Assembly (NCBI GenBank): GCA_021399435.1
Contig: JAJTUP010000036.1
Span: 248,001-312,000, forward strand
DNA from: Diaporthe sp. PMI_573
Lineage: Eukaryota; Ascomycota; Sordariomycetes; Diaporthales; Diaporthaceae
Direction: 5' to 3'
Length of the DNA: 64,000 nt
Shown: positions 35,767-47,245 of the stretch, one piece after another
Position numbering within the stretch: position 1 is the stretch's first letter
How the letters are laid out: each line of letters begins with the position of its first letter
Translations under genes and position numbers: made by a program
Notes under the pieces: generated by a model
Told to the model about the DNA's origin: nothing
What the model saw: the letters and a program-made list of their open reading frames with translations, nothing else
Databases searched by the model: none

Positions 35767-36733
35767 ATGAAGTCTTCACTTCTGCTCATCACCGGCGCCT
35801 CAATCGCCGTGGCCCTGCCAAAGGTCGAGATCGTCACCGAGACTGACGTTGTCTACTACACCGTCGTCCAAGAAGTCACGACCGTCCAGACCGTTCCTGC
35901 CAACAAGCCTGTCAACGTCAAAATTGCTCCCACCACCTCCACCAGCATTCCGGTGGTCACCGTCACCGTTGATCCTGCTGACCTTTTCGGAGCCCCAGCC
36001 CCAGCCAGCACCAGCACCAGCACCAGCAGCAGCGTCAAGGCCGCTGCTCCATCAGCTGCCCCCGCCGCTCAGCCCTCCGACCTGGCTAGCACTGCCGTCT
36101 ACCACCACAACATCCACCGGGCAAACAACTCTGCTCCTGCAATGGCTTGGGGCGACACTTACGCTGGCTATGCCGCCACTGTCGCCGCGTCTTGCAAGTT
36201 TGCGCATGACCTGTGAGCATTTTCTCCTACTCCCATCTCGGTGCTGTTTCGTGTGGCCGTAGATCATCGGACTAATCTGTCACAGCACTCCCGGTGGTGG
36301 TGGTTACGGCCAAAACATTGCCATGTACGCATCTACCGATGCCTCCTCCTTGACAGAGGAGACGGTCCTTGCCCAGGCCATCACGGAAATGTGGTACAAC
36401 GGCGAGCTCGACCTGTACCCTTCCAGTGCCTACGGTCAGCCCAACCCTGATTTCACCAACTTCGAGGCATGGGGTCACTACTCTCAGATCGTCTGGGTCG
36501 GCTCCACACAGGTCGGCTGTGCTGCCCAGTACTGTGCACCTGGCAAGATGAACCCTACCATGGGTGCTTGGTACAGCGTTTGCAACTACTTCCCTGCTGG
36601 TATGTTCACGACCTTCCCTCAAACATGTTGACAAGGAGACTAACAGACACCAGGAAACGTCAACGGTGCGTATGGCAAGAACGTGTTGCCGCCCACCAAG
36701 CAAGCTACCGTCAACGCCAATGTTGCGGCTTAA
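35767..36733 (+). CDS. Secreted CAP-domain (PR-1/SCP/PRY-like) protein
   Basis: Exons 35767-36212, 36286-36599 and 36654-36733 (phases 2 and 1) give 279 aa. A signal peptide is visible (MKSSLLLITGASIAVALP), followed by a Val/Thr-rich segment and a Ser/Thr/Ala/Pro-rich linker, likely O-glycosylated. The CAP domain starts near HHNIHRANNSAPAMAWGDT and shows the family's GYGQNIA, EMWYNGELDLY, FTNFEAWGHYSQIVWVGST and AWYSVCNYFPAGN motifs, including the conserved His and Glu residues and cysteines. Yeast relatives (PRY proteins) bind and export sterols; plant-pathogen relatives act in host contact. Which of these applies here is not shown by the sequence. Confidence 0.93.
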
Positions 36734-38753
36734 TCGGTGACTCGCGAGCCATGATTGCAATTGCGTCGAACGGGAGGTTTCAGTCTTTGGTTCCTTCCTA
36801 CAAGCACTATATCCTCTAGGATAATGTGAGCTTCATCGCAGTTTTTCTTTTTCTTTGAGCGCCATAGAGCAAACGCGCAATTGATAGTTCTCACCGTGTG
36901 ACATCCCCAACAGTCGGGTTTGTGATGGAAGCGCTGCCCACGTCGCGGATGTTCGTTTTGCATAATCTCGTCACTGCTTGATGATTTCGCCAAGACGCGA
37001 TAGATGCCGCATATGAGGGACTGGGAACAAAAACATAACGCAACATTCCGGAGGACACTTGCATCTGCCTTCTTTTGACTTCTTTGGGCGACGGGATCCA
37101 CATTTGGCTCTAATATGCCATGATTGTCCTCGGGATGGAGTGTCAGATGTGGTTCTGGTTGCCGCCTCCAGTTTAGCTCTTCAGATTTAGATTTCATGTA
37201 CATGTTTTCTGCATATACTTGGACCACTGACATTCTTCATTCGGCCCCCCCTCCGGCACCCCCAGCGGTTCTTTTGGTTGAACATAAGTCTGACGGCCGC
37301 TACGTACAAGAGATAGGAACAGCATGTGGCCTCTCTAAGTCGCTGCGGTATCTTTAGCGCCCAGGGATGGTTGCAACTGAGCTCTGTTGCCTCTGGCATA
37401 CCAAATATTTGACGAAGTGTGGGTTAAAGTTCATGCCAAGCCAGCGGTCGCCCACGGAGGATTGAGGCTCAAAATTTTAGCTTCACCCGTTTTGAGATGA
37501 CTGATCTGCATCGAGTGCGGCAGTGCCATGGCTACAGCATCCATGCTGTATATTTCCATGAGGCGACACAGCGTCAGGGAATGTTCAGACACTTTCCACT
37601 GAAACTCTCATGGCTGACAGCTTGACTCCCTGGTCAGACGTGCATTGTAGTTTTGCTGCTCTGGCCCTGATAATCATCATTCTGTCCGAGGCAATTAGCA
37701 GCAATTAGGCACACAAGTCCTTAAATGCCAAGCCAACTCGGATCCCCAACCCCTTTCAGCAGGCTCTCTTCGATGGGATGATTTTGAGCCGTGTGCTGGG
37801 GCCCGAGGAGGGCTTCGCACTCCGGGCTCTGGTTATTCCCAACGTGATTCTCAAACATTTCCAACGCATTCCGAGAGTTGCTTCACAGGAGCCAAGTATA
37901 TCACAACAGCCGAATAGCCGCCCCTCCATCCGGCTGGGCAACTCTCAACCGTTGCACAGTCCCCGAACGCTCCATCCTTCCTCATTTGCAAGTACATGCT
38001 CAGAGCTGCCCCGCCGCCACTCATCAGGCGAAAGCCCACGGGCCACCGTTAAACAGGCTGACAGCGTCTTGCCATCGTCAAAATATCAACTACCCACGAA
38101 GGCCTTCGGCTAATCAGACCAAAGCATGGCCATCTTGGCAACCTGCCCCCTCAGCGGAAACACGCCCTCCGCCTCAATAATCCCGGGTAAACGAGGCTTT
38201 TCTCGGCGGGGAGCATCGTGATGGGTGAGTCTTAACTCGTACACCCCGCGCGAAGAAAGAGGAGCCCTTTCGCCAACTGAGCAGCGAATGTCGCTGATGA
38301 CTCGGATGGCGGTGTTGATGGCTTTTTCTGGCGAGCGTCCGGCGCAGGGCTAGTCTGCCCCGAAAGCATTCTGATTCCTAATCGTGAGCTTCGTGGGGTT
38401 ATAGTATGGAGCTGAAGGGCTGTGGAAACCATCGTGGCAAAAGCAAACAACATCAGCGCTTTGACGGACGCGGTAGTTGTCGGACGCGTGACGGACACGA
38501 GCTATGATAAGCTAGGTAGTGAGCCAGTCTAGCTTTGTTGACGGTTGAAGGCTGTTGGCTCGTCTCGAGTCTCGCCGCGTGTGTATAAATTCTTGGCCAG
38601 TCTGCCCAAAGGCCCGGTGAGGATTTCACCCGGCCCCTCTCTGTTCTGTCCCTACGCCTCCTTCATCGAGACCAAGACTCTGAAGCCGGAACCCCTTGCC
38701 TGTCTTCCTTATTGGACACCACAGCGTCAGCAAACCGATCCAAGCTGATCAAG
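36734..38753. other. Intergenic region between two secreted-protein genes
   Basis: About 2 kb with no supported gene. The right end is the promoter of the small Cx5C protein and carries a TATA-like element. Confidence 0.5.
38584..38590 (+). promoter_or_regulatory. TATA-like box (TATAAAT)
   Basis: GTGTATAAATTC lies 164 bp upstream of the start codon of the small secreted protein, a normal distance for a fungal TATA promoter. Confidence 0.45.
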
Positions 38754-39155
38754 ATGAAGATCAACACCGCCGCATTCGCCATGCTGGCCGCAACCGCCGC
38801 CGCCGTGCCCCTGGCCGCCGTCGGCACGACCGTCACCGCGGCGCCGGAACCTGCGACAACAACGGGCCCAATCGAAGCTTGTGTTATGCCCAACGACTGC
38901 GCAGGCAACCCCGACGACAAGGCTGTTCCCGTGGCACCCGAACCTGCGTCAACAACGAGGGAAGTCGAAACTTGCGTTGAGCCCAACGACTGCGCAGGCA
39001 AGCTATACGACAGCACCATTTCCGCGGCGCCGGAGCCAGCGGCCACATTCGAAGCCTGCTATATGCCCGACGGGTGCGCAGACAAGCTCCACGACAGGAC
39101 CTTTTCCGCGGGGCTGACTCCGCGGGCCACGCCACCCATCAAGGGCTCGGTGTAG
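38754..39155 (+). CDS. Small secreted protein with three Cx5C units
   Basis: 133 aa, single exon. A signal peptide is likely (MKINTAAFAMLAATAAAVPL). The mature part has three imperfect repeats of an APEPA-containing linker followed by EACVMPNDCAGN, ETCVEPNDCAGK and EACYMPDGCADK. The six cysteines (43/49, 74/80, 102/108) form three Cx5C pairs spaced about 30 residues apart. I know no named family with this pattern; small size, secretion and paired cysteines make it effector-like or cell-wall-like by inference. The start is the ATG at 38754, since the upstream in-frame ATG at 38712 would bury the signal peptide. Coding-like sequence continues after the stop. Confidence 0.7.
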   Translation: MKINTAAFAMLAATAAAVPLAAVGTTVTAAPEPATTTGPIEACVMPNDCAGNPDDKAVPVAPEPASTTREVETCVEPNDCAGKLYDSTISAAPEPAATFEACYMPDGCADKLHDRTFSAGLTPRATPPIKGSV

Positions 39156-39440
39156 CCCATCATTCCGCCCCCGCCCAAGCTCAAGCCGACCTTGCCACCC
39201 ATCTGCAGTAGTGCCCATCACTGATCCTAAGCCGAAGAAGCCGACGAACCTCTAGATTGTGGCGCTGGCCGTGTGCCGCTGCTCCACTTGGCGTCTGGCA
39301 ACGTTCCCCAGTCAAGGCGAGGACGCGGCTGGTGAGCTGGAAGGAACAGTGTGGGAAAATTTCGGGCAGTGAAGACGAGTCGGGGTAGCTAATGGCGGGT
39401 TAATCAGCGCATGGCTGGTATGGATGGGGTACTGTGAAGT

Positions 39441-39441
<1 letters not shown>

Positions 39442-39471
<30 letters not shown>
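39442..39471 (+). repeat. Poly-T tract (T30)
   Basis: Thirty consecutive T on the plus strand, i.e. poly-A on the minus strand. It may be the tail of a minus-strand retroposed sequence or simple slippage. Confidence 0.85.
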
Positions 39472-39473
<2 letters not shown>

Positions 39474-39639
39474 ACTCTGATATTTCTTCGATGAATAAGT
39501 GTCTATATCTTCCGATATAGATAAAAGGACGACTTACTCTATGTGACGAGACGGCTGCCAAGCCGTGTACCTACTTTCCTTGACATAATACAAATGCTGC
39601 TGTTTTGAGAAATATTGTCCCTGGCCGTGCGATTCTGCC

Positions 39640-39665
39640 TTTTTTTTTTTTTTTTTTTTTTTTTT
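39640..39665 (+). repeat. Poly-T tract (T26)
   Basis: Twenty-six consecutive T, about 170 bp after the previous tract and in the same orientation. Confidence 0.85.
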
Positions 39666-40689
39666 GTTTGCGTGATACTTCTGGGCGATTCTGGGCCTCA
39701 CTTCAGACCCTGTGAGGCTTTCAGCTGAGTCGGGGCAAAGAGGGTGTTGGAATCTAGGTAGTCAGCATATGAGGGCAAAGCCTCACTGCAAGGTGTGGGT
39801 GCATACATTTTTCTCTGTAGTTCAACAGAGGGTGGTTGATGGTTGAGGAGCCATGAAGCGCTTACCTCGGCCATAGAAAACCTGGCCCAGACTAAGAAAC
39901 TCCCGCTGCGCACCAGGTAGCGATCCGGCGGACAGGCTACCAGTGGTTTGATGATCCTAGGTCAATGATCGAACGACCTTGGAGCCTCCCGAGGTCTGTA
40001 AACCGAGAATCGATTTCGGCCCACCCTCCCCTCTCGACTCAAGCCGTGGGCGCGGAAGCTTGCAGTTCCGCGCCCGCGGACATTGCTGAATATGCCATCA
40101 TAGAATGTCCACTCGACCACAGGATATGCCGCGAGAAAACTCATGAGAACGCGTGGGACACAAGACAACTAGTTCCATTTGCCATATCCCATGCTAGGAT
40201 GCTTACCCTACCTGATGCCTCTGGGGGTATAGATGGACTGTAACCTATTCCTGATCCCAAGTCTATGGTCGTTGAAGAGAAACACGCACGGAGGGAGAGG
40301 CGAGGCTGTTCCCCCCTCTCAGATTCGTCATGAAAAATCCCCCACCCCTATATCCTTAACCTTCCTTCCACCAGTCCTTTTTTCGGCGTGGGATTGGAAC
40401 AATCGCACATGGTTTTTCCCCCCCTCGATGAAACCAAAAGATATCTAAACTCCGGCGCGCCAACTTTTGCTCGTGTCGTGGTTATGTACGAAGAGAATGG
40501 ACACCGCCAGGGTATCTCTGAAAATGGGGGTCTGTGATTTGTTCCGTGGGTCTCGTCTGCGCTTTTGAAATTTCGTCCAAGATCTTGGTAAGCACAGTAA
40601 GCTCAAAGGCATCCGCAGTCCGCGATGCCAGGCCACAATCGGTTCAGGGCAGACGAAGTGGGGACACATGGTTTCGCAGCCCCGTGGGC

Positions 40690-42515
40690 TCAGTCGATCT
40701 GCTTCTCGCAGCCGATGCGGTTCAGCAGCTCCTTGCGGTCACTGTGTCCTGGAAGGCTGACAGCAGTGGTGTTGGAGGTCGACCTCTTGACGCCACTTCT
40801 TCGCTCCCAATTCTTCAAATCAATCTCGTCAACGCCAACCTCCTCTTCCATTGGCTGGGCCTCCTCGTACACAAACTCTTCTTCCTCTTCCTCGTCACCC
40901 TCGTCGTCGCTGCGGGTATCGTCCGCGCCAGCACCCCTGATAACACGCACCGCCACGTTGACTATCATTGCGAACCAGACGATGCAGATGGTCTGCAAGC
41001 TGAGCAGCAGCCCCAAGAAGGTCCACCTGATCGTGTCGTTGTGGCACAAGAGCCCGTCAGACGTCAGGAACGGCTGCAGGTAGAAGCTGTAGCCCTCGGG
41101 TTGCTCAAACGGCCCCTGGAGGTTTTCTTGGCTGCCCTTGAAGCAGCCGTAGGTCATAGTGTAAGGAACGTGCTCGTAGATGGACCAGCAGACCATGTTC
41201 ATGAAGACGTGGCGGCAGACGAACCATGCCAGCATGAACAGTCCAAAGCCAACGTCGCAGGCGTTGGTGAAGCCCATGTATTTGAGGCACTTAGCACCCT
41301 GTTATGACTTGTCAGTGGGCGGGTTCTCGAAGACCCAAGGCCTCGCGGGGACGTACCGAGAGGAGAATGTCCCCAACATCGAACAACACCAGAATGAGGT
41401 TGCCTACGGCGTTGTGGTGGTATCGGTACGATCCCACGATCAGCGCAATGGTGATGATATGGTGAGACAGCATCTGCCAATGGTCCTTGCGACGCTCCTC
41501 AATGTTGATGACAAAGATCTGCTGTAGCCAGAAACCAAGCTGGGCAAGAATGTAGGTCTTGTGCAAGCCACCAAGCTCACGGTTTGGCCAGGTCGCCCAG
41601 AGCTGTTTGAGATCCAGCCAGTAGGGAGATGTGTAGTATATGTACTGCAGACAAGTGTGGAGTCAGTAAGCGATGCCATGCCTCTGCAGCCGCAAGCTGC
41701 ATGAAGGTCGGGGTTTGCACGAGGGCGAGATGTGCACATACGAAGCCAAGAGACCAGAAGATGGTGCAGTACAGGACCAGCCAGGCCTGCTCAGCAAAAC
41801 GAGTGACCTCCTTCTTCTTGCTGATGCCCATGTACTTGGCGAACGGAGCCAGGGCATACTCCATTGTCGCAGATCGCAGGCCGGTGAGAAGGACAACGAC
41901 GAACGCGACGAAGTAGGAGTCGTCGAAGCCAGCGCCATATTTTCCCGACTCCGCATTGTAGTATTGAAGACGAACGAACTTGGCCGTGTACGACTGTGAC
42001 TTGGGGAGTAGATAGTGGGCGCAAAACAGAAGCGCAAGGAGGTTGAACGAGAAGCCTGCGACGACGACGTGTCAGTAAGGTGAGTAGAAGTTGCGAGGTG
42101 CTTATTCGTCGCGGGCATTTGTCGCAAAGTCACGGGAAGAGACATGCAGCATGCAGTGTAAGGTCTCGATGGAGGGCGGTGTGGCGCGCACAACTTTGGA
42201 GAAGCCGTAATTTGCCCTGGTGCTGTTGGGGATGAGTAGACGGGGCGTATGAAAGGAGGTGCTGTAGGAAAGAGGCATACCGATCTGATTCTCGACAAAC
42301 CAGCGCGCCAATTGCTTAGAGGGGCCGTCTCCTTTCCTCTTAAGACGTCTGACAAGGACAGTGTGGTTGACTGTTTGCCTATATAGCGGCCCGTTCATGG
42401 CCTCCTTCTTGCCAGAGTAGTTGCGCTTCAGTGAGGAGGATGTCGGGCGAGGGGAGTCGGAGGTTGGGACCCTGAGGCCCTCGGAGCCGGCGCCATTGGC
42501 GGGTTCGGAAGACAT
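40690..42515 (-). CDS. Sphingosine N-acyltransferase (ceramide synthase, LAG1/TLC domain)
   Basis: ER membrane enzyme that joins fatty acyl-CoA to a sphingoid base. Exons 42515-42281, 42055-41742, 41644-41357 and 41298-40690 (phases 1, 0, 0) give 481 aa. Several hydrophobic segments form the TLC domain. The Lag motif region is plain: ERRKDHWQMLSHHII, then SYRYHHNAVGNLIL and LFDVGDILLSGAKCLKYMG. Two adjacent His and downstream Asp residues are the presumed active site. The C-terminus is cytosolic and acidic (a run of Glu near EEEEEFVYEE), with a Lys/Arg-rich end. The N-terminal KRLKRKGDG segment precedes the first membrane span. The first intron is 225 nt, longer than its neighbours. Filamentous fungi carry two such enzymes (LagA and BarA types) and I cannot tell which this is. 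Confidence 0.93.
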
Positions 42516-44283
42516 GATGGGCACTTGTTGAGGATGATGTGACTGCCCAATTGGCGGAGTAGGGTGGTCAGCGGTTTGGGGTTTTGGTTGTAGGAGGCAG
42601 GAGGCAGGAGGCAGCGAGGTGCTGCAACCAGATGATTGTGGTCGAAGTATTGGGCCTTGTCGAAGCGCCGCCGAGTCGTGTCGGCGTCGAAGCTCACAGC
42701 AGCGGAGCACAGGACAGACGAGTAACAGGCCGTGCAATGGCTGGCAGACGGGCGGACAGGAGGTTGACAACGGCTCGATTCGCTTGGGTCGGCCACAGGG
42801 CTTGCTCACAGAGGCTCGACAAGCACTCGTCGGTCGTCGGTCGCAAGGAGCGGGTGGATGGTGGAGTGAGCGGGAAAAGAGGGAGGAGATGTTCGCAGGC
42901 GGGCGACTGCACAGCGACTTGACACCGACCGAGAAGGGACAACAGGGACAACAGGGACAGGACCTCAAAAGTGTTGATATTGGAGCAATGGCCAAGGCAG
43001 ATTGCGCCAGCTGCTTGAGGGACCCTTGCCTCGAATTTTCGAGTCCTGGGCATTGGACCAACCAGCCGGCCAGTCTTCTCAGGATTCCTGGACCACCCCT
43101 GTCAAAGGTGGTGTCTCGCCTCGCATGGGGCGCGTCTACGGGACCTGCACAGCTACAAACTGGGTACCTAGGTACCTTGCTCTGCTGCTGGCTTTGGGGG
43201 GGGGGGGACATGGGCACATGGGCACGCACATGGGCAGAGGCGGGTGCCGCGGACGGGCCATGGCTCTGCCGGGAAGTTGGCAGCTAAGGCACCGGGCAGG
43301 AAGGCGGTGAGCCGTCAAGGGGCGGAGATGGGCTCTGAAACTTGCCTGTTGAGGGCAAGCCCAGTGAAGGGCCCGGCGGGGGAGGACGGCGCCCCACCTA
43401 CGACGCCCTCTGTTGCGTGGGCAATCAATTAGAACACTGTAATCCGCGCCCCGCGCCCAATTCATTCGCTGATGGGCAATAATAAATGTTGAGAGTTTGA
43501 TGGTTCCCTATCAAACAGGATGCCCCACCCCAGACACGACCCCATCGGCAGAATTCCTACACGCGCGGGGAGAGAGAGCGGAAAAGGAGGCTGGTCGCAC
43601 GCAGTGATACATACCTACCCGCAGGTATGTCTACCTATTCACCTCACCAAGAACTAGGTACTGTGTATGGCGTTCACACATGACAGCCGAACTCGCAGGA
43701 TTGGTCCTCTCTGAGGAGCACTCATCCTCTTCGTCAGTCGCGCCATTGGGCTCTTCAAGATGCGACAACGTGCCCAATTCCCGCTGCATCTACTGCTACA
43801 CCACCTCCCTCTTGGCTGCAGATCTCGTTTTCCCTTGGACAGCAAAAGGCTCGTTTCCCTGGACACTCTGACACTGCGACTCTACCCAAAAATTCTCCTC
43901 AACCCCTCCCCCTCTGCCGTTTTCTGCAGCTCTCCCCAGCACCTCCTACCCGGTCATCACCTCGAAGATCTACCCCAATTGGTGTTTGCTTGAAACGTTT
44001 CCGGGCTCGCTCAGCCCATCTCTGAGGTGCCCAAGGTCTCATCAGTCGTGTTGCCGCCCCTTTCATGGGTATCCCTTCCCGCCAGACAGGCACACCTGTG
44101 CGACGAGCTTAGGGTTTTCCCAATGCCTGCAACCCCAGATTGTAGGGTCAGTCCCATTGTGGCTGGTCAACGTGCTAGTAATTCCTAATGCGGTGTGCTT
44201 GACCTGACCTCAATGCACACATAGCAGTGAGGACTCATTTTCATGTCAATAAATATAATTGATTGACATATATCATTAGTTGC
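42516..44283. other. Intergenic region, ceramide synthase promoter side
   Basis: Upstream region of the minus-strand ceramide synthase. It contains repeated GGACAACAGGGACAACAGG units near 42930-42960, a G-run near 43197-43207 and one TACCTAGGTA palindrome. No gene supported. Confidence 0.5.
43165..43174. repeat. TACCTAGGTA palindrome, copy 3
   Basis: Exact copy, extended by flanks to the 14-bp perfect palindrome GGTACCTAGGTACC (43163-43176). About 650 bp upstream of the ceramide synthase start. Confidence 0.8.
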
Positions 44284-45486
44284 TTAGACCCTAGGTCTTG
44301 TGCACACCTTGTGGTTGTGCGCCTTGTGATTGTGACCGTAAGCGTTCATTGACCTCGTCCTGGCTGACGGAGGATCATCATTGACGCTGGTCTTGTGACG
44401 TTTAGACTCTGGTGGTAAAACATATCTACTGCCAATTACTGCTCCGTATTTGTCCCTGAATCTAATCCGCTTTACAGCCCTCTTTGGAGACCCAGGGGAC
44501 GACGGCCCGGGCGAGACAGATGCTTCGATCATGCGTTGTCGCTGCTCAGCATTATCCAGAAGTTTGCAGAGATGAGCAAATGGTATTCGAATTTCTGCTT
44601 CGGCTTTGAGGTCTGGAGGGAGCTTCTTGCGTTCCTTGATCGGTAAGAACCACTCAAACGGGAGGATAAGCTCGCCCGGAGCTGCTAAGCCGTTCAGATC
44701 ACGGAACACACTGCTATCAGTAGTACGCTGTACATCAAGTGTGTCATCCTCTTCCTGTGTTGAAGCCCAAACTAATAATGATGCAGTGTGTATGCCTGTT
44801 TTACGTCCTGCTCTGTTGATATATATTATCTTGAATCCCAGGACTGTGCAGACTCCGCCTGGTAAATTGTTGAAAAACTGAATGACTTTATCATCCAGGT
44901 TCTCTTCATCTTGGCTGTATGCGACTTCAAGGACAACAGGTGGGTATCGTACGTTCTCATAATGCCATTGGCTGTCGGGTGACTTGTCGAATACCAGAGC
45001 AGATCGTGACCCGCGTCTCCGCTTCTGAACTGATGTATGACCGCCTATCTCAAGCCTGTGCCGAAACGGACGGAGGGAAGGATAAAGCTCTGCGATGCGA
45101 TCCAGCTCTTTATTTATTGCTTGTGTAATCGAGTCCTTGAAGAATTCGTGTACAGGGAAAGCCATTAAATGCAGCGTCAAGATATGGGTATCTGGATTCC
45201 AGTCTCTTCGTATTTCGTCCTCGTAGTACCCTAATAGGCCTTCGTGTTTCGCGAGTTTTTCGTACAGCCGATCGTAGGATTGCTGGTTTCCGAGTTGGAA
45301 TGTTGGATCAGACGCTGTTGGATCAGACGCCGAGGATTGTGACCATGTGCCACAAAAGAGGGCCCAGATCGTCTTGTAGGCTCGCTCGATGGTTCCGTCG
45401 AAGTCGGACTCGGACTCGGGTGAGGGCAGCTTAGCAGCCACTTCTTTTCTGATGATTCCACGTACATGCCTCCGAGCGCTGCGCCC
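44284..45486 (-). pseudogene. PD-(D/E)XK-like fungal protein lacking an ATG start
   Basis: A 385-codon open frame (from a GTG at 45441; the frame is open to 45486) with good codon composition. A conserved-looking block, SPDSQWHYENVRYPPVVLEV followed by AYSQ and a DDKVIQFF helix, resembles the core of PD-(D/E)XK nuclease-fold proteins: PD, then Glu in a beta strand (VVLEV). The Lys expected two residues after Glu is not there (EVA), so catalysis is doubtful. The frame has no in-frame ATG until well inside (near LHLMAFP), and the residues just before the first Ser-rich segment (GIIRKEVAAKLPSPESESDF) look like part of a longer N-terminus. Either an upstream exon overlaps the next gene or the 5' end was lost at the junction. 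The family assignment is inference. Confidence 0.5.
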
Positions 45487-46445
45487 TTACCGACTCCTCC
45501 TACTCGAAGACGGACGGTCACCTTGTGCCGAAGGAGGCGGGCGGCTGGTTTACGAACAATTCAATGGGCGTCTATGGCGCAGACAGGAGGGATACCGAGG
45601 ACTCAGCCAACCTGGTCCCAATACGGGTAGATGTCCACACATGGCTAGACAACCGGGGCTGGACAATCACGCCCAAACCGACTCCCGATCAGGGGAATCA
45701 ATACGCCGCACATGCACTTGATACAAAACTCGCGCCCGAATTCTACAACTCGTACCACAACACCCAACTGCGTCTCCCTGGCAGAACTGCGCGCGAGTAT
45801 ATCTTCGCACACTTTGCGTGGACCTTGATACAGTTAATAAAACCGTTTGTCACATCCTCAATCTCACGGGCTGTTGTATATGTCCAGAAAGAACAGGGGC
45901 AGGCACCACAGTGGCTGGTTGAAGACCTTCAGGGTGATCAGCTTAACGATCTTTACGGAGGCGGGGGTCTTAGGAGCGCCAGTCCCAAGAAGAGAAAGCA
46001 GAGCAGCACCCGCGAGGAGCAAAGCCCTCAGACTAGGACGAATACAATTTACGAGCGAATCAATGCTGAACAAGCATCCATCGATTGGGACTGAGGCGAG
46101 ATGGAGAGGATATATAAGCAGATTAGGGCCGAAGCTGCCTTCAAGAAGCGAGGCAGTTCAGACATCGAAGAAGACATATACGACGATTGGGAGCGCCGTG
46201 GGAGACCGCGCAAGCGTCGCAAATGGTATGCACATGAGAACGATGCGAGTACGGGTAGCGTCGTCTCTACGGAAACGAGTCCCTGCAACAAGTCCATTTC
46301 GACAGAGCAGAGCGATCTGGATTGGCGCCCGGATATGGAACTTGGGGCTCCTTCCGCGGAAGAGAACCGCCACCACAAGGCGCCTTCAGATATAACTGAT
46401 CAGGCAATGGGTAATCAACAAGTAGTGGGCGGAGAACTTATTTAA
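45456..46445 (+). pseudogene. HNH-nuclease-like fungal gene, 5'-truncated with an in-frame TGA
   Basis: One frame runs from stops at 45450-45455 to 46445, broken only by a TGA at 46092-46094. It opens directly on the HNH-like core: ERCALTDSSYSKTDGHLVPK, then TEDSANLVPIRVDVHTWLDN, matching the C..T...(E/D)xHLVP...N..PLR.D.H..D pattern of fungal HNH proteins. A helical segment follows (REYIFAHFAWTLIQLIKPF), then a basic Ser-rich tail. Past the TGA the same frame continues with MERIYKQIRAEAAFKKRG and a RKRRKWYAHEN motif. The N-terminal ~150 residues normal for this family are missing and no ATG precedes the core. The TGA could come from CGA by one C-to-T change. Its second-copy relative is at 60.7-62.6 kb. 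Confidence 0.6.
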
Positions 46446-47204
46446 TACCCTGAATGTATACAATCAACAATGTAGAAAACACACTGTGCTGTATCTGACT
46501 ATGAGGATATAATTATCCTCCTTGTCTAGATTCGTCTTGGGTACATATGTAAACTATGGGCGCCAGCGCCAGGTGGGTTTGATTAAGGGATCTAATTACC
46601 TACCTAGGTAAATCAGGCGAGCAAGTGCCTCCGAGGGCGGTCCGGGTATTACACTGGACTGCTCCTAGGTAACTTCCGTTCTTACAACCAATCTCTACCA
46701 CGCTTACAGTCGCGCTCCCAACCAGCCTCTGCTGTGCGCCCCCTGCCATGCTACAGAATCTGAAAATCTCTAGTGTTGTACTCCTCTTGAGAACTAAGCG
46801 TGCAGAGCAGAACTAAAGCAGGAGCGAGGCCCTTCTTTTGTGATGCCCTCTTGAGAGCATACTCCATTGCACTCCGCAGGATACAATCGACCCCTCAAAT
46901 TATTATTTCTTTTCAACCGCCCGCCCACCGGACCCTTTTACCTTTTCCTTTAAATCCCACTAGGTACCGAGCCAGGGCTGCTTCGTTGATACCTGGGTAT
47001 CTTTCAAAGCCAGGGCGGGCAGACATCCTGTATACCTACATATATGGTGTCATACGCAGGATATTCAGTTTCATTTGCCTCTCGTGCCTTACTGCTCCTA
47101 TTCATCTTTATTTCAACAGCCATCTCAAGGTAACAGGTCAGATCACCAGGTAATGCTAACTCGTACTGGCCAACTAGGGATAGGTGATGTTGATAACTAC
47201 GATG
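46446..47204. other. Intergenic, relatively AT-rich
   Basis: No coding-like frame. It includes one TACCTAGGTA palindrome and further CTAGGTA half-matches. Confidence 0.5.
46601..46610. repeat. TACCTAGGTA palindrome, copy 4
   Basis: Exact copy, directly preceded by another TACC (TTACCTACCTAGGTAAA). Intergenic. Confidence 0.8.
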
Positions 47205-47245
47205 GCCTCAGCACTTGAGCGCCAAGGTCATCCGAGGCCCCTCGT

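Larger units (their letters stand above)
39156..40689. other. Intergenic region with two long poly-T tracts
   Basis: Between the 3' end of the small secreted protein and the 3' end of the ceramide synthase gene. No convincing gene; reading frames here are short and coding-unlike. Confidence 0.5.

Noticed and set aside
36730..37233. Minus-strand 167-codon frame overlapping the end of the CAP gene
   Set aside because: Overlaps the last CAP exon antisense; low-complexity Lys run and no domain.
34430..39665. Homopolymer runs (G, C, A and T) considered as possible telomere- or retroelement-derived ends
   Set aside because: No TTAGGG repeats, no LTR-like direct repeats and no reverse transcriptase frame nearby; simple slippage is enough.
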